54,898 nucleotides of DNA from Lachnospiraceae bacterium (lineage in GTDB: Bacteria > Bacillota > Clostridia > Lachnospirales > Lachnospiraceae), in the NCBI GenBank assembly GCA_021202465.1, contig JAJQCZ010000016.1, positions 1-54,898 of the forward strand, given 5' to 3'. Positions 1 through 7,759 of the stretch are shown here, one piece after another. The translations under genes and the position numbers were made by a program. The notes beneath the pieces are model-generated. The model had not been told where the DNA came from. It made no database searches and saw only the letters and a program-made list of their open reading frames with translations. Numbering within the stretch: position 1 is the stretch's first letter; each line of letters begins with the position of its first letter.

Positions 1-74
1 GGTTTTTTTCATAAAACTAACGCCATTTTTAAAGCTGGATACCAAAGTCAGGTAGCATATCTTCCCGGAAAACG

Positions 75-173
75 CAAACGAATGTTCCCGAAAATATGTT
101 CGAAAACAAGTTGACAAACAGATGTTCGCATGATATCATACTGACAGAAACAAATGTTCGGAACAAATATTCG
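75..173. promoter_or_regulatory. Array of five LexA-like (SOS) boxes
   Basis: Five 14-bp sites resemble the Gram-positive LexA (DinR) operator CGAAC-N4-GTTCG: 75-88 (CAAACGAATGTTCC), 89-102 (CGAAAATATGTTCG), 115-128 (CAAACAGATGTTCG), 147-160 (GAAACAAATGTTCG) and 160-173 (GGAACAAATATTCG). The first two abut and the last two share one base. The third lies inside the promoter spacer of the LysM gene, so bound LexA would block RNA polymerase. The other boxes flank that promoter and could also serve a divergent gene to the left, probably lexA. The sites are read directly; the operator assignment rests on family knowledge. Confidence 0.8.
111..139 (+). promoter_or_regulatory. Sigma-A promoter of the LysM gene
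   Basis: A perfect -35 TTGACA (111-116) is followed after 17 bp by -10 TATCAT (134-139). A LexA-like box fills most of the spacer. Transcription would begin near 146, before the translation start at 205. Confidence 0.75.
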
Positions 174-204
174 GTTTCAGGCCGTTGCAGGGAGGCAGTG
201 GAAG

Positions 205-519
205 ATGAGCAGAAGAAAAAGAAGGAAAAGCAGTGGTTGGAAGCATCTCTTTTTTGTTTTGGTAATTGTTCTGGTTCTGATGGGCGGCTTTCGTGTGAAA
301 GCTCTGGCTTCCGCACAGGCTGCGCCTGAGAAAAACTATATTTCTGTTCAGATTCATACAGGGGATACGCTCTGGTCTGTAGCGGAGGAATACTGTGGAG
401 GCACCTCGAATCAGGAGATCCGCAGTTATGTGGATGAGATCAAGCAGATTAATCATATTGTCAATGATCGGTCTCTGACACCCGGCGCATATCTGACGGT
501 TTATACGATTGATCGCTGA
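205..519 (+). CDS. Small membrane-anchored LysM protein, YneA-like, SOS-controlled
   Basis: A 104-residue protein with a very basic N-terminus (RRKRRK), one hydrophobic segment at about residues 14-34 and a LysM domain from about residue 45 (the HTGDTLWSVAEEY start motif is clear). LysM binds peptidoglycan, so the protein should sit at the membrane with LysM outside. Size, layout and SOS-type promoter match YneA, the Bacillus protein that delays division during DNA damage. The start at 205 has GGAGG at 191-195 with 9-bp spacing. An upstream in-frame ATG at 154 lies inside a LexA box and lacks a ribosome site. The functional match to YneA is inferred from architecture and regulation, not from close sequence identity. 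Confidence 0.8.
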   Translation: MSRRKRRKSSGWKHLFFVLVIVLVLMGGFRVKALASAQAAPEKNYISVQIHTGDTLWSVAEEYCGGTSNQEIRSYVDEIKQINHIVNDRSLTPGAYLTVYTIDR

Positions 520-562
520 GAGAAAAAACGCCTGGAGTTTACTCCGGGCGTTTTTCTCTCAG
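516..562. terminator. Bidirectional terminator between convergent genes
   Basis: A long hairpin (left arm 516-538, right arm 541-562) with a GC-rich top and A/T runs at its base. It starts at the stop codon of the LysM gene and overlaps the last codons of the convergent recombinase gene. The T run on each strand suits termination from both sides. Confidence 0.85.
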
Positions 563-1606
563 CTGTACCTTGTTCCGGGCGCTGCGACGCCGTTCATCCT
601 CCAGCGCTGCATAGTGCTTCCGCGTGGTATTCACATCGGAATGTCCCAAGACGTCAGCAACCAGATAGATATCACCTGTCTCACGGTACAGATTCGTTCC
701 GTAGGTACTGCGCAGCTTGTGCGGGGTGATATTTTTCAGAGTTGTCACGCAGCGGGAATATTTTTTCACCAGGTTCTCCACGCTGCGCACACTGAGACGC
801 TTTCTCTGCATGGACAGGAAGAAGGCATCCTCATGTCCTTCAGCGGGAACGATTTTCCTGCGTTCCTCCGCATAGAGCCGCAGCGCCTCCTCCGCCTCGT
901 CTCCGAAGTAGACAATGACTTCCTTGCCTCCCTTACGGTGAATGTGGATGCCGGCATTCTTAAAGTCCACATCATCCAGATTCAGGCCGATGCATTCGGA
1001 GACCCGGATACCCGTTCCCAGCATCAGCGTCATGAGGGCCAGATCCCGCACTTTGGTTTTCTCGTGGTATTGCATCTGACGCTTCGTCAGCTTTTCACCG
1101 GACTCTACCTCATCCAGGAGCAGAGCGACTTCATCCACATCCAGGCGGACGATTTCTTTCTCGTGAAGCCTGGGCAGAGCGATCAGCGCGGGAGCATTGG
1201 TATGAATCATTTCCTTGCGGAAGAAATAGTTATAGAAGGTCTTCAGGGAAGACATCTTGCGCATAATGCCCCGTTCCTGATTGACCCGTTCAGGAGCGTT
1301 TTCACCGGCTCCCTGATAGAATCGCAGGTATTCCATATATTCCTCCAGATCGACCGCCCGAACCTCGTCCAGATCTTCTACACGGAGCTCTTTCATATCT
1401 TTCCCCTGAAAATGGGTGTGATGGGAGAGAAGATAATCAAAAAATACATGCAGGTCATAGGCGTAGGCGATGCGGGTGCGCGATGAGGTGGTCGGTTCGA
1501 TGCCGCGGAAAAAGATGCTGACAAAGGACGGAAGCCCCTGAATCAGTTCCCGCAGCTTGCGTGTGTTGCTGATATCCAATTGTTCGTGGTAAGAATGTGT
1601 ACTCAT
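539..1606 (-). CDS. Tyrosine recombinase, XerC/XerD family
   Basis: A 355-residue site-specific recombinase. An N-terminal SAM-like core-binding domain (about 25-145) is followed by a catalytic domain (about 155-340) with the full active-site set: R201 (GTGIRVSE), K225 (HRKGGKE), H296 and R299 (HKLRS), H322 (LGHSDVN) and nucleophile Y332 (HYAAL). It is therefore probably active. Length is a little above the 295-305 of typical XerC/D, mostly from an N-terminal extension. An AGGAG site precedes the ATG at 1606. No integrase-linked cargo, direct repeat or tRNA lies beside it, so it looks like a chromosomal housekeeping-type enzyme and not the integrase of a mobile element. Whether it is the dimer-resolving Xer or a paralogue cannot be told from the window. 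Confidence 0.85.
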   Translation of the reverse strand: MSTHSYHEQLDISNTRKLRELIQGLPSFVSIFFRGIEPTTSSRTRIAYAYDLHVFFDYLLSHHTHFQGKDMKELRVEDLDEVRAVDLEEYMEYLRFYQGAGENAPERVNQERGIMRKMSSLKTFYNYFFRKEMIHTNAPALIALPRLHEKEIVRLDVDEVALLLDEVESGEKLTKRQMQYHEKTKVRDLALMTLMLGTGIRVSECIGLNLDDVDFKNAGIHIHRKGGKEVIVYFGDEAEEALRLYAEERRKIVPAEGHEDAFFLSMQRKRLSVRSVENLVKKYSRCVTTLKNITPHKLRSTYGTNLYRETGDIYLVADVLGHSDVNTTRKHYAALEDERRRSARNKVQLREKRPE

Positions 1607-1735
1607 TTTGTTTGACTCCTAGTTTACAGATTCAAGCCCATTTCTGGTAGCTCCTTTGGAAAGCGATTCCTTGTGATTACGAATAAATCTTGAGCCAGTT
1701 CTCAATAGATCCTGAGGATCTCATTCTGCCAGGTT

Positions 1736-2479
1736 TCAATGCTTATCACTGATTTTTTCCGGCCAGTCCTCAATATGTCCTTCTGTCAACGCATGGAACA
1801 TGCGTTCCGTGGCGCCGTGATTTTCACGATTGATCTGTGCCAATAATTTCTTTACATAAGCCCGTCGTGTCGAGCCGTCAGCCGGACAGGGATTTTTATA
1901 GACAGGAAGTTCATAGCGATTGCGGAAACCGATCAGGTCAGCTTCGCTGACATACATCATCGGCCGGATGACAGTCAGACCGGTGCGTTCCAGATGGGTC
2001 ACTGGCGGGAAGGCATAGAACCGTCCCTCGTAGATCAGAGACATCATCATGGTTTCCACCATGTCGTCCCGATGATGCCCGTAAGCAATCTTGTTGCAGC
2101 CGAGCTTCAGGGCTTCCTCATTGAGAGCCCCTTTGCGCAGCCTGGCGCACAGGGAGCAGGGACTGGCGGATTCAGGACGTCCCTCAAAGACCATCTGGCG
2201 AATCGATGTATGGACAACGGTGAAAGGGACCGAGAGCTCGCTGCAAAGCCTCTGGATGGGTTTTATGCCTTCGGCCGAGGATTCATACCCGAGATCCACA
2301 AAAATCGCCTGCAGGTCAAAATGCGCCGGATAAAAGCGCCTTAGTCCATGGAGGGCATTCAGCAGGGCCAGACTGTCCTTGCCGCCGGATACACCGACAG
2401 CGATGACGTCACCCGGCTCGATCATATGATAATCGTCAACCGCACGGCGGACGTAGCTGTACAGACGCTGTAGTTTCAT
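1736..2479 (-). CDS. ttcA: tRNA 2-thiocytidine synthetase, TtcA family
   Basis: A 247-residue PP-loop ATPase of the TtcA type, which thiolates cytidine 32 in tRNA. The ATP-binding PP-loop is SGGKDS (31-36). A CSLC motif (108-111) plus C198 in the NPCPADGS stretch give the three cysteines that hold the iron-sulfur cluster. GHHRDD (134-139) is also typical. The ATG at 2479 is preferred: an in-frame ATG at 2602 lies upstream of the -10 element of the gene's own promoter (2591-2596), so it could not be transcribed. An AAGGG stretch stands about 12 bp upstream of the chosen start. The gene stands alone. The family is clear; the exact tRNA position modified is inferred. Confidence 0.85.
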   Translation of the reverse strand: MKLQRLYSYVRRAVDDYHMIEPGDVIAVGVSGGKDSLALLNALHGLRRFYPAHFDLQAIFVDLGYESSAEGIKPIQRLCSELSVPFTVVHTSIRQMVFEGRPESASPCSLCARLRKGALNEEALKLGCNKIAYGHHRDDMVETMMMSLIYEGRFYAFPPVTHLERTGLTVIRPMMYVSEADLIGFRNRYELPVYKNPCPADGSTRRAYVKKLLAQINRENHGATERMFHALTEGHIEDWPEKISDKH

Positions 2480-2590
2480 TATGAATAATAATCCCTTCTT
2501 TGATAAACAGAATTCCTTTTTCAGATGATCAGTAATCCGGGAATACAATGGAATCAATTTCATGAAAAAGGAATCCGTGATATTGGGGTG

Positions 2591-2620
2591 ATTATAAGCC
2601 AAATTCCCTTATTTTGTCAA
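2591..2620 (-). promoter_or_regulatory. Promoter of the ttcA gene
   Basis: Read on the minus strand: -35 TTGACA (2620-2615), 18-bp spacer, -10 TATAAT (2596-2591). This near-consensus promoter leaves a leader of about 105 nt before the start codon at 2479. Confidence 0.8.
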
Positions 2621-2668
2621 TAACTTTTCGTTAAAGTTGACTTTTGCGAATAGTTTTAGCTCTGCTCC

Positions 2669-2697
2669 TTGACATTTCATGCAAGCCGTATTACAAT
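2669..2697 (+). promoter_or_regulatory. Promoter of glmS
   Basis: -35 TTGACA (2669-2674), 17-bp spacer, -10 TACAAT (2692-2697). Transcription would start near 2704, giving about 83 nt of leader before the ribozyme cleavage site. The 549-bp stretch without coding sequence from 2480 to 3028 is accounted for by two divergent promoters and the ribozyme. Confidence 0.8.
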
Positions 2698-2786
2698 AAG
2701 TCCATTGTATCTCAGGTCCCTTCAGGGGATTGCTGCCCTGTCAGACGGTGTCAGCTTCCCGTGAACTCCTGTAAATAAGATACATA

Positions 2787-2955
2787 GCGCCAGGCACCCT
2801 GTGGTACGGAAAAGCTTTACACACGGTTGACGAGGTAAAGGGTGATCGAAAATTCGGCGGATGCCCTTTCATGGAACCGGCCATGAATCTGTAAAATAAA
2901 CCTGTCGGTAACGAGCAGAACAAAGAATTGCAGAACCGGAATACGAAAAAACAGG
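2787..2955 (+). ncRNA. glmS ribozyme (glucosamine-6-phosphate-sensing riboswitch)
   Basis: The conserved core is present in order: the AGCGCC start at the cleavage site (cut expected between A2786 and G2787), GTTGACGAGG (2826-2835), and the GATCGA...TCGGCGG segment followed by a run near ATGCCC (2844-2866). A pairing CCTGT (2901-2905) with ACAGG (2951-2955) closes the 3' part. The RNA lies 73 nt upstream of the glmS start codon, the usual place. In the known family, glucosamine-6-phosphate acts as cofactor for self-cleavage, and the cut mRNA is then degraded, giving feedback on GlmS. The exact 3' end is approximate. Confidence 0.93.
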
Positions 2956-3028
2956 ACGGGAAATCACGATTTCATCGCCCCTTTTTCTGTGCGCAGTTTT
3001 TTCAGAATTCGTAAAGGAGTTTTATAGT

Positions 3029-4852
3029 ATGTGCGGAATTATCGGTTATACCGGGCCTCTTCAGGCCCGGGGCATTGTGTTGCTCGGACTCTCTCAGCTG
3101 GAGTACCGCGGTTATGACAGCGCGGGACTCGCATTGCTGACCGACGAGGGCAATCTGTATCTGAGAAAAACAGTCGGTCAGGTGTCCAGACTAAAAGAAC
3201 TGTGCAGTGAAGAGGTGAACTCCCACTGCGGTATCGGTCACACCCGCTGGGCGACGCATGGCGGCGTCACAGAAGCCAACGCACACCCGCATCAGGTCGG
3301 ACGTGTGATTCTTCTCCACAACGGCATCATTGAAAATTATCACACGATCCAGAAGCAGTACGGATTCGAAGGTCTGGCGACCTCCGAGACAGATACGGAA
3401 GTTGCTGCTCAACTGATCAATTATTATTATGAGCAAACGAACGATCCGCGTCAGGCGATACGCCGCGCGCTGGATATCATCGAAGGCTCCTTTGCCTTCT
3501 GCATTCTGTTTGCGGATATCCCCGGAACGATCTACGCGGTCCGCAACGTCAGCCCGATGGTCGCGGCGGCGACGGAACAGGGATCCTTTATTGCCTCTGA
3601 CGTGACGGCGCTGATTCCTTATACAAAGAGCTATTTTGTGGTACCGGAATATCATATCCTGACACTGCGGGATACCTCGATTTCCATGGAAGATCTGGAA
3701 GGGAATGCGGTCAAACCGGAGCTTCTCTCCGTCTCCTGGGATGTAGAAGCCGCACAGAAAAACGGCTATCCGCATTTTATGCTGAAAGAGATCTTTGAGC
3801 AGCCGGAAGCATTCCGGAAGACAGTACAGCCCCGCCTGCGCGACGGCATACCCGATTTTGAGGCGGAAAAAATCCCGGATGAGCTTCTCGCCGGCTGCCG
3901 TCAGATTCAGATCATTGCCTGCGGGACAGCCATGTATGCCGGTATGGTGGGGCGCGCCATCATAGAGCAGAAGGTACGGATTCCTGTCACGGTATCCATC
4001 GCCTCTGAGTTCCGCTATGACACACCCATGATCGCCCCCGATACGCTGGTCATCGTCATCTCCCAGTCCGGAGAGACCATTGACACACTGGCCGCTCTCC
4101 GGCTGGCCCGTGAATGCGGCGCACCGGTCATCTCCATCGTCAACGTTAAAGGCTCCTCCATTGCCCATGAAAGCGATTACGTGATCTATACTCATGCGGG
4201 TCCCGAGATCGCGGTAGCCAGCACCAAGGCTTACATGGTACAGCTGGCGGTTCTTTATCTCCTGACAGGACGAATGATGTATGCGCGGAAACTGACATCG
4301 GAGGAAGAAGTCCGCACCTTTACGGATCATCTGGTAGCTTCGGCGGACGTCATACAGGAAATGCTCGATATCATTCCCGATCAGGTACGTGTGCAGGCGG
4401 AACGGATTGCTTTCTCCGATAATGCCTTCTTCATCGGCCGCGGACTGGATTACGCGTTTTCCCTGGAAGGAGCTCTCAAGCTGAAGGAAATCTCCTACAT
4501 TCATGCGGAGGCCTATGCCGCCGGAGAACTGAAACACGGAACCATCGCTCTCATTGAAAAGGATGTTCCCGTCGTCGCTCTGGCTACGCAGGATAAAGTA
4601 TTTGGCAAGACCATCTCCAATGTGCGGGAAGTACGGGCCCGGGATGCTTACGTCATCCTGATCACGAAGAAAGGTGCCTCCGTCTCCGACGAAGTGTGCG
4701 ATGTGCACCTCGAAATCCCGGTGGAGGATGGCTTCTTCGCCGCCTTCCCCTGTGCCGTGATCCTGCAGCTGCTGGCCTATTATACAGCCTATGCCAGAGG
4801 ATATGATATGGATAAACCCAGAAATCTGGCAAAATCCGTCACAGTGGAATGA
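3029..4852 (+). CDS. glmS: Glutamine-fructose-6-phosphate aminotransferase (isomerizing)
   Basis: A 607-residue enzyme, the usual length, making glucosamine-6-phosphate from fructose-6-phosphate and glutamine, the first step toward UDP-GlcNAc for peptidoglycan. Cys2 (MCGIIGYTG) becomes the N-terminal nucleophile of the class II glutaminase domain (about 1-220). Two SIS sugar-isomerase domains follow (about 290-420 and 455-590), including SQSGETIDT. The C-terminus LAKSVTVE is the family's hallmark end. AAGGAG at 3014-3019 precedes the ATG. It is regulated by the ribozyme upstream. The gene is monocistronic and faces a convergent kinase-like gene 21 bp away. Confidence 0.97.
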   Translation: MCGIIGYTGPLQARGIVLLGLSQLEYRGYDSAGLALLTDEGNLYLRKTVGQVSRLKELCSEEVNSHCGIGHTRWATHGGVTEANAHPHQVGRVILLHNGIIENYHTIQKQYGFEGLATSETDTEVAAQLINYYYEQTNDPRQAIRRALDIIEGSFAFCILFADIPGTIYAVRNVSPMVAAATEQGSFIASDVTALIPYTKSYFVVPEYHILTLRDTSISMEDLEGNAVKPELLSVSWDVEAAQKNGYPHFMLKEIFEQPEAFRKTVQPRLRDGIPDFEAEKIPDELLAGCRQIQIIACGTAMYAGMVGRAIIEQKVRIPVTVSIASEFRYDTPMIAPDTLVIVISQSGETIDTLAALRLARECGAPVISIVNVKGSSIAHESDYVIYTHAGPEIAVASTKAYMVQLAVLYLLTGRMMYARKLTSEEEVRTFTDHLVASADVIQEMLDIIPDQVRVQAERIAFSDNAFFIGRGLDYAFSLEGALKLKEISYIHAEAYAAGELKHGTIALIEKDVPVVALATQDKVFGKTISNVREVRARDAYVILITKKGASVSDEVCDVHLEIPVEDGFFAAFPCAVILQLLAYYTAYARGYDMDKPRNLAKSVTVE

Positions 4853-4873
4853 CAGAGATCTGCTCTCAGCGAT

Positions 4874-5512
4874 TTATTTCCCCGAAGATTTTTTCTGTCG
4901 GCTCAGGTTCACAAACTGCAGGATCATCTCCGCGCAGCCGTCGATTCCCAGACGGGTACTGTTCAGGGAAAGATCGTACGTGCTGGCGACGCCCCACTTG
5001 CGGTTGGAATAATAATTGTAATAATTGGCCCGCTTCTTATCGGTCTTTGTAATCAGATCTAACGACTTTTCTTTGGAGATCTGGTAGAGCTCGGAGACTC
5101 GTTCGACCTTGTCTTCCAGATCTCCACAGATAAAGACATTCGTCACATTCTCAAAGGCTTCCAACGCATAGTCTGCACACCGCCCCACGATGATGCAGGA
5201 TTCCGTGCGCGCAATATTCTGAATAGATTCAAACTGAGCCAAAAATACCTTCTGGTTCAGCGGCATCTCTGTATATCCGCTGTGAAATCCCTTGGCGCCC
5301 ATGCCGCCGTCCATGACCAGAGAATAAAAAAAACTGTTAATGGGTTTCTCATCGTGTGTTTCAAAAACCTCGGCACACAGGCCGCTTTCCTTGGAGGCGA
5401 TGGACAGAAGTTCTTTGTCATAACACTTGATGTTCAGGCGCTCCGCCAGCTTCTGCCCTACCAGTTTTCCGCCGCTGCCGAACTCACGGCCAATCGTAAT
5501 AATCTGATTCAT
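4874..5512 (-). CDS. Cytidylate kinase-like family protein
   Basis: A 212-residue P-loop kinase-fold protein. The N-terminus has the loop GREFGSGG, then a region similar to the Cmk family, including a VGRCADY stretch (residues about 108-114) and a basic lid region. It belongs to the cytidylate-kinase-like group common in Clostridia and not to canonical Cmk, which begins with a GPAGAGKST-type loop. The substrate is therefore unknown. The start at 5512 is chosen because GAGGGGGA lies 9 bp upstream; seven extra in-frame codons precede it. It has its own promoter. Confidence 0.8.
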   Translation of the reverse strand: MNQIITIGREFGSGGKLVGQKLAERLNIKCYDKELLSIASKESGLCAEVFETHDEKPINSFFYSLVMDGGMGAKGFHSGYTEMPLNQKVFLAQFESIQNIARTESCIIVGRCADYALEAFENVTNVFICGDLEDKVERVSELYQISKEKSLDLITKTDKKRANYYNYYSNRKWGVASTYDLSLNSTRLGIDGCAEMILQFVNLSRQKKSSGK

Positions 5513-5581
5513 GATAGAAGGTCCCCCTCTCACTGATATGGAAATATCATATTTTTAGTAGAATTGTTCCAACCTTCCCAT

Positions 5582-5610
5582 ATTATAAACCAGTAGAACA
5601 AGAAAAACAA
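5582..5610 (-). promoter_or_regulatory. Promoter of the cytidylate kinase-like gene
   Basis: On the minus strand: -35 TTGTTT (5610-5605), 17-bp spacer, -10 TATAAT (5587-5582). The leader to 5512 is about 65 nt and contains a short inverted repeat (GATATGGAAATATC, 5537-5550). Confidence 0.65.
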
Positions 5611-5637
5611 GGGGAATATTCAGAAATTTCAGGTTGA

Positions 5638-6546
5638 TTACAGAACCTGCAGCAAATGTGCAAAATAATCCGGAAGGGGCGCCGATATTTCCAGGTACTC
5701 GCCGGTTCGCGGATGATTCAGACCGAGAGTCAGTGCGTGAAGCGTCTGTCCCTGCAGATGAAAACGAGTGGGTCGGTTACCGTACAGGGTGTCTCCGAGC
5801 AGCGGGTGATTCATCTGCGCCATATGGACGCGGATCTGATGCGTTCTCCCTGTCTCCAGCTGACATTCGATGTAGGTAAAGCGGTCAAAGCGCTGAAGGA
5901 CCCGGTAGTGTGTCACGGCCCGCTTGCCTCCGTTTCTGTCCACAGCCATCTTCAGGCGATTATTCCGGGAGCGGCCGATCGGAAGGTCTATGGTGCCGGT
6001 CTCCTCCTCCAGAACGCCGTGTACGATCGCCCGATAGCGCCGATGAATCGAATGCTCCGCCAGCTGAGCTGCGACCCGGTTATGGCTGAAATCATTTTTA
6101 CAGACAACAAGAACACCGGTCGTGTCCATGTCAATCCGGTGTACGATGCCCGGACGCATTACCCCGTTGATGCCGGACAGCTCCCCGCCGCAGTGAGCCA
6201 GCAGACCATTGACCAGAGTACCGGTGTAGTGTCCGGGAGCCGGATGGACGACCATGCCCTTTGGTTTATTGACAAAGATCAGGTCGCTGTCTTCATAGAG
6301 AATATCAAGATCCATGGTTTCGGCCTGAATATCCGGAATCTCCGGTTCCGGAATCTCTACAGAAAGGACTGCGCCGGCGCTGCATTTTGTATTGGGTCGG
6401 ACCTCTTTTTCATTTACCGTGATATGACCGGAACGGATGAGTTTCTGAATCCAGGACCGGGAATAGCCCTCTAAAAAATGAGCGAGGAAAACGTCGATGC
6501 GCTCCCCGCTCTGTTCTTCATCTACGATGACGGTGAAATGCTCCAT
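5638..6546 (-). CDS. rluD: 23S rRNA pseudouridine synthase, RluA/RluD family
   Basis: A 302-residue enzyme with an N-terminal S4 RNA-binding domain (about 12-75) and a pseudouridine synthase domain. The catalytic aspartate is in HRIDMDTTG (about residue 140) and the QLETGRTHQIRVH motif is intact. The family isomerises uridine in helix 69 of 23S rRNA (RluD) or related sites; which paralogue this is cannot be fixed from sequence alone. It lies 23 bp downstream of lspA in the same direction, the rluD-lspA pairing common in Firmicutes. Confidence 0.88.
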   Translation of the reverse strand: MEHFTVIVDEEQSGERIDVFLAHFLEGYSRSWIQKLIRSGHITVNEKEVRPNTKCSAGAVLSVEIPEPEIPDIQAETMDLDILYEDSDLIFVNKPKGMVVHPAPGHYTGTLVNGLLAHCGGELSGINGVMRPGIVHRIDMDTTGVLVVCKNDFSHNRVAAQLAEHSIHRRYRAIVHGVLEEETGTIDLPIGRSRNNRLKMAVDRNGGKRAVTHYRVLQRFDRFTYIECQLETGRTHQIRVHMAQMNHPLLGDTLYGNRPTRFHLQGQTLHALTLGLNHPRTGEYLEISAPLPDYFAHLLQVL

Positions 6547-6569
6547 CCTCTTCTCTCCTCCCTCGCTTT

Positions 6570-7064
6570 CTACAGAATCCCTTCCAGGTCATCCTCCTTA
6601 TAGTAAAACAAAAGCAGCAGGATCAACAGGGCTACAGAGAAGGTGACATAACAGTCCGCCACGTTAAAAATGGGAAAATTGATAAGTTTGAAATACAGAA
6701 AATCTACCACATACCCCTGTCTGACGCGGTCAATCAGGTTTCCGATCGCACCCGCCATCAGAGTGACACAAAGTATGTTCAGGGGACGATATCTGCGGCT
6801 CTGAGGAATACGGAACAGATAAAACCAGCAGACACAGAGGATGACCACCATTGTAAGTACAACAAAGAGGGCCTGCTTCTGTTGAAGAATACCGAAGGCA
6901 GCCCCTTCATTGATTGAATAATGCAATTCAAACACGCCGTCCCAGATAACGAATGGCCCCTCCGCCAGTTTCGCGACAGCCAGATATTTTGTCCACTGAT
7001 CCAGCAGTACGAGAAACAGGACGGAGAAAACGGCGAGTCCGATGCTTTTGCCATTTTTTTTCAT
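6570..7064 (-). CDS. lspA: Lipoprotein signal peptidase (signal peptidase II)
   Basis: A 164-residue four-helix membrane aspartic protease that removes signal peptides from prolipoproteins. The two catalytic aspartates are in GNLIDRVRQGYVVDF and FNVADCYVT, both standard motifs. Four hydrophobic segments are visible. The ATG at 7064 is chosen because GGAGG lies 8 bp upstream; an in-frame codon at 7088 overlaps the end of sepF. The gene ends with TAG, which matters when reading the mutS stop. Lipoprotein substrates include the one encoded at 51168-52508. Confidence 0.93.
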   Translation of the reverse strand: MKKNGKSIGLAVFSVLFLVLLDQWTKYLAVAKLAEGPFVIWDGVFELHYSINEGAAFGILQQKQALFVVLTMVVILCVCWFYLFRIPQSRRYRPLNILCVTLMAGAIGNLIDRVRQGYVVDFLYFKLINFPIFNVADCYVTFSVALLILLLLFYYKEDDLEGIL

Positions 7065-7084
7065 GGTATGCGCCTCCGCCTGCC

Positions 7085-7633
7085 TCACAGATTCAGGCTC
7101 AGCGTCGACAGATCCTGGGCTCCTTCCAGCGTATCCTGGAAATCACCGGTCAGACCGATGGTCTGGGGCGATACGATGAATATGTATTTGGAAATCTTCT
7201 GCAGATTCCCGTTGATCGAGTAGCAGGCTCCGGAAGTGAAGTCAATGATTCTCTGTGCGAGATCCACATGGACGCCCTCCATATTGATGACGACAGCGCG
7301 TCCGCTGAGCAGAATATCACACACTTCACGCGCATCCTCCAGCGTAGAGGGCTTCACCATACAGACTTCCATCGTACCGTGACTCTTCATGGGCACCACG
7401 TTATTGCGGCGGGCACGGGCCGGACGCTCCTTCTCGGCCGGTTCGGCACTGCGGCGGGAAGAGGCAGATGCAGCGGGCTTCGCTTCTTCCGCCGGTTCAG
7501 AGGACGCTTTGCTGCGGCGCACATGTCTGGGTGTGGACTCTTCCTCTTCCATCTCGTACTCATCGTCGTACTCGTCCTCATCGTCATCATATAATTTCAT
7601 AGAATTCAAAAACCTGTCAATGATATTCGCCAT
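7085..7633 (-). CDS. sepF: Cell division protein SepF
   Basis: A 182-residue protein. The N-terminus (MANIIDRFLNSMKLYDD) is a short amphipathic membrane anchor, followed by an acidic then Pro/Ala/Arg-rich linker (about 17-80) and the conserved SepF domain (about 85-165), with the GRAVVINMEG and ISKYIFIVSP segments. SepF binds the FtsZ tail, links it to the membrane and shapes the septum. It lies between lspA and the HlyD-like gene. The long charged linker is more extended than in Bacillus SepF. It has its own promoter at 7704-7732. Confidence 0.92.
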   Translation of the reverse strand: MANIIDRFLNSMKLYDDDEDEYDDEYEMEEEESTPRHVRRSKASSEPAEEAKPAASASSRRSAEPAEKERPARARRNNVVPMKSHGTMEVCMVKPSTLEDAREVCDILLSGRAVVINMEGVHVDLAQRIIDFTSGACYSINGNLQKISKYIFIVSPQTIGLTGDFQDTLEGAQDLSTLSLNL

Positions 7634-7703
7634 GTTGAATCAGTCTCCCTATTCACAGTTATTTTCAGGCGGACCCTCTGTATCCGGTAGTCCTGTATCT
7701 ATT

Positions 7704-7732
7704 ATTATCCTCATTTTCCCCTTTTCTGTCAA
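7704..7732 (-). promoter_or_regulatory. Promoter of sepF (sepF-lspA-rluD run)
   Basis: On the minus strand: -35 TTGACA (7732-7727), 17-bp spacer, -10 GATAAT (7709-7704). It lies in the 126-bp gap behind the HlyD-like gene, so sepF can be expressed apart from it. Confidence 0.7.
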
Positions 7733-7759
7733 CACTACCAGGGAAAAAGTTGCAGAGAT

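Noticed and set aside
1-28. Start of a minus-strand lexA at the left edge (ATG at 12-10)
   Set aside because: No ribosome binding site is visible before that ATG and only three more codons lie in the window, so lexA is only presumed to lie further left.
1706-1724. Palindrome near 1708-1722 (AGATCCTGAGGATCT) as the ttcA terminator
   Set aside because: Short stem, no T run on the gene's strand; left uncalled.
2480-2602. Longer N-terminus for the TtcA protein starting at 2602
   Set aside because: That start lies upstream of the -10 element of the gene's promoter, and the extra 41 residues do not look like the family.
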